A stretch of DNA of 64,000 bases from a virus: IMG/VR virus record IMGVR_UViG_3300033144_003384, positions 19,757 through 83,756 of that record; one strand, 5' to 3'. Position 1 is the stretch's first letter. Each line of letters begins with the position of its first letter. The notes below the pieces were generated by a model. It had not been told where the DNA came from and searched no databases. It worked only from the letters and a program-made list of their open reading frames with translations. Positions 62,103 through 64,000 of the stretch are shown here, one piece after another. A program made the translations under genes and the position numbers.

Positions 62103-62245
62103 CGGTGAGTTTCCGGATCACTCCGGCACGCCCAAACGGGCGTGGCTCATCAATGCGGTGATTCCCTCATTACACCGCGCTACCCGCTTGTCGGGAAAAG
62201 GGTCATGACGATGATCAAATGGTGTGACAATTAATGAGGTTTGAT
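62103..62245 (+). other. Hairpin-rich spacer in the tRNA array
   Basis: Perfect CACGCCC-AAAC-GGGCGTG stem, GCGGTG...CACCGC, and a GCCACG...CGTGGC pair spanning the upstream 45 nt. No gene. May be processing or a decayed RNA. Confidence 0.4.
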
Positions 62246-62315
62246 GACAGTGCGCTCCGGTCGGGCGAGCTTGCCTGATAAGCAAGCTGTGCAGAGTTCA
62301 ACCCTCTGACTGTCA
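62246..62315 (+). tRNA. tRNA-Ile (GAT)
   Basis: CTTGC-CTGATAA-GCAAG anticodon arm; T loop TTCAACC; acceptor GACAGTG/GACTGTC with a mismatch at the last pair. Confidence 0.8.
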
Positions 62316-62320
62316 ACCAA

Positions 62321-62392
62321 TCCAAGGTGGCCGACTGGCAAGGCGGCTGGCTGTTAACCAGTGCAATGTGGGTTCGAATCCCGCCCTTGGAG
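62321..62392 (+). tRNA. tRNA-Asn (GTT)
   Basis: Acceptor TCCAAGG/CCTTGGA; CTGG-CTGTTAA-CCAG gives GTT; T loop TTCGAAT. Confidence 0.9.
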
Positions 62393-62394
62393 CT

Positions 62395-62460
62395 GTGACG
62401 TAACTCAGGGAGTATTCTGCTCTGTGACAGCGGAAGAGGGGTTCGAGTCCCCGCGTCACC
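62395..62460 (+). tRNA. tRNA-His (GTG)
   Basis: Acceptor GTGACGT/GCGTCAC; CTGCT-CTGTGAC-AGCGG gives GTG; discriminator C. D arm is short (66 nt total). Starts 3 nt after tRNA-Asn. Confidence 0.8.
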
Positions 62461-62462
62461 CC

Positions 62463-62536
62463 GGCGACTTAGACTAACCGGATAAGTTCCCTGCCTTTCA
62501 AGCAGGTTGATATGGGTTCGAGCCCCATAGTCGTCA
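62463..62536 (+). tRNA. tRNA-Glu (TTC)
   Basis: Acceptor GGCGACT/AGTCGTC; CCTGC-CTTTCAA-GCAGG gives TTC; T loop TTCGAGC. Confidence 0.85.
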
Positions 62537-62641
62537 CAAACGGCCCGTTGGAAGTCGTGACCGTCAGCGTATCAGGGCGCATTGGCGAATAAGAAGAAGC
62601 GAAGATACTCTGATTGTCAGCTTCAACTTGATCCAACAAAC

Positions 62642-62712
62642 AGGATGTAGCTCAGATGGAAGAGCCCCCGCCTCCTAAGCGGAAACGCCCAGGTTCAAAT
62701 CCTGGCATCCTG
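62642..62712 (+). tRNA. tRNA-Arg (CCT)
   Basis: Acceptor AGGATGT/GCATCCT; CCGC-CTCCTAA-GCGG gives CCT; T loop TTCAAAT. Confidence 0.85.
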
Positions 62713-62857
62713 GCGAGAGCAAGGTCCCTACGAAACCACGCGACGCTTCGGCCTCTCCGTGCTGGCATACCTTGCTCCCAATCGAGAGATGTAAGACGGT
62801 TTCCACAGGGCAGCACATAACCGTGGCCACGGCCTGCCTGGAACGCATTCTCTTCAC
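62713..62857 (+). other. Structured spacer in the tRNA array
   Basis: GAGCAAGGT (62715 region) pairs with ACCTTGCTC (62770 region), a 9-bp stem enclosing a GC-rich domain. No ORF. Possible decayed tRNA or stable RNA. Confidence 0.4.
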
Positions 62858-62938
62858 GCCGATATGACGGAACGGTAGACGTAGGGAGCTTAAACCTCCT
62901 GGGCGAAAGCCATGCAGGTTCAACTCCTGTTATCGGCA
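62858..62938 (+). tRNA. tRNA-Leu (TAA)
   Basis: Acceptor GCCGATA/TATCGGC; loop CTTAAAC gives TAA; long variable arm. Confidence 0.85.
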
Positions 62939-63130
62939 CGAGACTGATGGACAAGTTATCGCTCTACCCCGTAGCTTCGGCAGGCGGGATGAGAGGAACC
63001 TCAGGACATCTCTGCATAAGGAAGGAGACGAAAGTCGCTTTTACTTCCGAGGATGCGACCGCAAACAGACGTAGCAGGAGTGCAGTGCTTAGCGTCGGGT
63101 AGCGGGCCAATAGATAGATGATAACTATGC

Positions 63131-63136
63131 TATCAT
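63131..63136 (+). promoter_or_regulatory. Minus-10 box for the second endonuclease
   Basis: TATCAT with ATG 63143 after 6 nt; -35 is poor. Confidence 0.45.
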
Positions 63137-63142
63137 GTCTCC

Positions 63143-63478
63143 ATGAACGAAGTTGACGCAGCATGGGTAGCAGGCTTACTGGAAGGCGAAGCGTGTTTCG
63201 ACACAAACGCCGGAGGTAAGCGAAATCGTGTTGGGGCAGCCTATCCGAGAATCCGGATTGAGATGAAGGACAGAGATGTTCTCGTCAAGTTGAAGGATAT
63301 CTTGGGTGGTGTTGGTGGAGAGGTAAGGGAAGTCATTAGACAAAACCCGAATCATTCCAACACTTATTGCTATCAAGTTGGGGCTAAGGGTGACGTAAAG
63401 GTCATCCTTGAAGCAACGCTTTCCCACTACGGAGAGCGTCGCAGAGAAGCCGTACTTGGTCTCATGGAGATTTGCTAG
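63143..63478 (+). CDS. LAGLIDADG endonuclease
   Basis: 111 aa with one LAGLIDADG motif (DAAWVAGLLEGEACFD), so probably a homodimer. It lies between tRNA genes like 61299-61838; no zinc finger. About 200 nt upstream hold no clear gene. Confidence 0.75.
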   Translation: MNEVDAAWVAGLLEGEACFDTNAGGKRNRVGAAYPRIRIEMKDRDVLVKLKDILGGVGGEVREVIRQNPNHSNTYCYQVGAKGDVKVILEATLSHYGERRREAVLGLMEIC

Positions 63479-63623
63479 TTACAGGATTCTGGGTACAGAT
63501 TCAGTTTCACACGCGCAGGCCCACGGTAAAGGTGGGTGAGCTTGGGAACCGACCGTATAGTAGCGCTACAATACGCGGAAAGGCCTTTGTAACAAGGGGG
63601 TGAAGGCCCCTCCCTTCGCTTCC

Positions 63624-63694
63624 GATTCCCGAGCCAGACGGCCCGGCGGCGGATTGCAAACCCGCATAACTCGGTTCGACTCCGAGGGGAATCT
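63624..63694 (+). tRNA. tRNA-Cys (GCA)
   Basis: Acceptor GATTCCC/GGGAATC; loop TTGCAAA gives GCA; T loop TTCGACT. A TACAAT box with a weak -35 lies upstream at 63567. Confidence 0.85.
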
Positions 63695-63698
63695 CTAA

Positions 63699-63769
63699 GC
63701 ACCTGTAACTTAACGGAAAAGTAGTTGGCTCTTAACCAATTAATCGGGGTTCGATTCCCTGTAGGTGTA
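63699..63769 (+). tRNA. tRNA-Lys (CTT)
   Basis: Loop CTCTTAA gives CTT; acceptor GCACCTG/TAGGTGT with wobble pairs; T loop TTCGATT. Confidence 0.8.
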
Positions 63770-63774
63770 CGAAT

Positions 63775-63848
63775 GGACCTTTAGCTCAATCAGGTAGAGC
63801 AGCGGACTTTTAATCCGAAGGTTCAGAGTTCGATTCTCTGAGGGTCCA
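63775..63848 (+). tRNA. tRNA-Lys (TTT)
   Basis: Acceptor GGACCTT/AGGGTCC; CGGA-CTTTTAA-TCCG gives TTT; T loop TTCGATT. Confidence 0.9.
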
Positions 63849-63889
63849 CGACAGCCGAAGGGTTGTAAACAGTCGAAAGGCTGTATTGA

Positions 63890-63964
63890 GCTTCCTTAAC
63901 TCAACAAGCAGAGTCCGGCCTTTTAAGCCACGAGACGAGGGTGCAAGTCCTTCAGGAAGTACCA
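63890..63964 (+). tRNA. tRNA-Lys-like (TTT), degenerate
   Basis: Loop CTTTTAA and encoded CCA, but the anticodon stem keeps only 3 pairs. T arm is close to normal. May be a decaying or unusual tRNA. Confidence 0.5.
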
Positions 63965-64000
63965 AATGCCTACGATATCAGGCCAATCAACTGATTCATC

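Noticed and set aside
62652-62954. Minus-strand 100-aa frame in the tRNA array
   Set aside because: Covers tRNA-Arg and tRNA-Leu on the opposite strand; no start signals.
1-64000. CRISPR array, integrase or attachment site
   Set aside because: No regular short repeats with spacers and no integrase-like gene were seen; the window does not settle whether the phage is temperate.

Overview
The window reads as one contiguous segment of a tailed double-stranded DNA phage genome with an actinobacterial host. The evidence is a terminase, portal, prohead protease and major capsid protein in one block, an amidase endolysin with membrane lysis proteins, a WhiB-family iron-sulfur regulator, an LPXTG surface protein, a 16-gene tRNA array with homing endonucleases, and many small genes that overlap by ATGA or GTGA. 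Base composition is balanced to moderately GC-rich. No tail genes, integrase or 16S/23S rRNA are visible; tail genes presumably lie outside the window.

Layout. 1-13.9 kb: early left arm of small genes in short divergent units, with a DUF932-type protein, an SNF2 helicase, a WhiB protein and a minus-strand unit of three tandem CCA-ending RNAs (896-1237). One of these is an 80-nt tmRNA-like RNA without a tag-coding region. 13.9-20.2 kb: plus-strand trains of overlapping small genes. 20.2-23.3 kb: replication (two small replication proteins, primase-helicase, SSB). 23.3-27.4 kb: LPXTG protein, a probable small RNA, and the lysis cassette. 27.4-30.5 kb: minus-strand accessory operon with SLOG and ParB-like proteins. 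30.5-38.8 kb: one long minus-strand operon holding PAPS-reductase-like and ParB-like proteins, RuvC, HNH, a glycosyltransferase, a RecB/Cas4-like nuclease and a Rad52-like annealing protein. 38.9-44.5 kb: sugar and methyl modification genes. 44.5-59.6 kb: head genes, with an intein-bearing terminase read opposite to the portal, protease and capsid genes. 59.7-60.8 kb: Fic protein and HNH nuclease. 60.8-64.0 kb: tRNA array.

Expression. Promoters are sigma70-like (TTGACA, usually 17 bp, TATAAT-like). In about 20 cases the start codon lies only 6-8 nt after the -10 box, usually exactly 6, with no Shine-Dalgarno, so many operons appear to begin with leaderless mRNAs. Others have ordinary AGGAG leaders. 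Divergent units often have -35 boxes back to back, giving TGTCAA...TTGACA arrangements.

The observations most worth checking are the three-RNA array with the mini tmRNA-like RNA, the leaderless promoter rule, the 1476-aa head-region protein with a HipA-like kinase domain, the PAPS-reductase/ParB pair, and the sugar/methyl cassette with twin methyltransferases. All calls come from reading the sequence alone; no database search was run.
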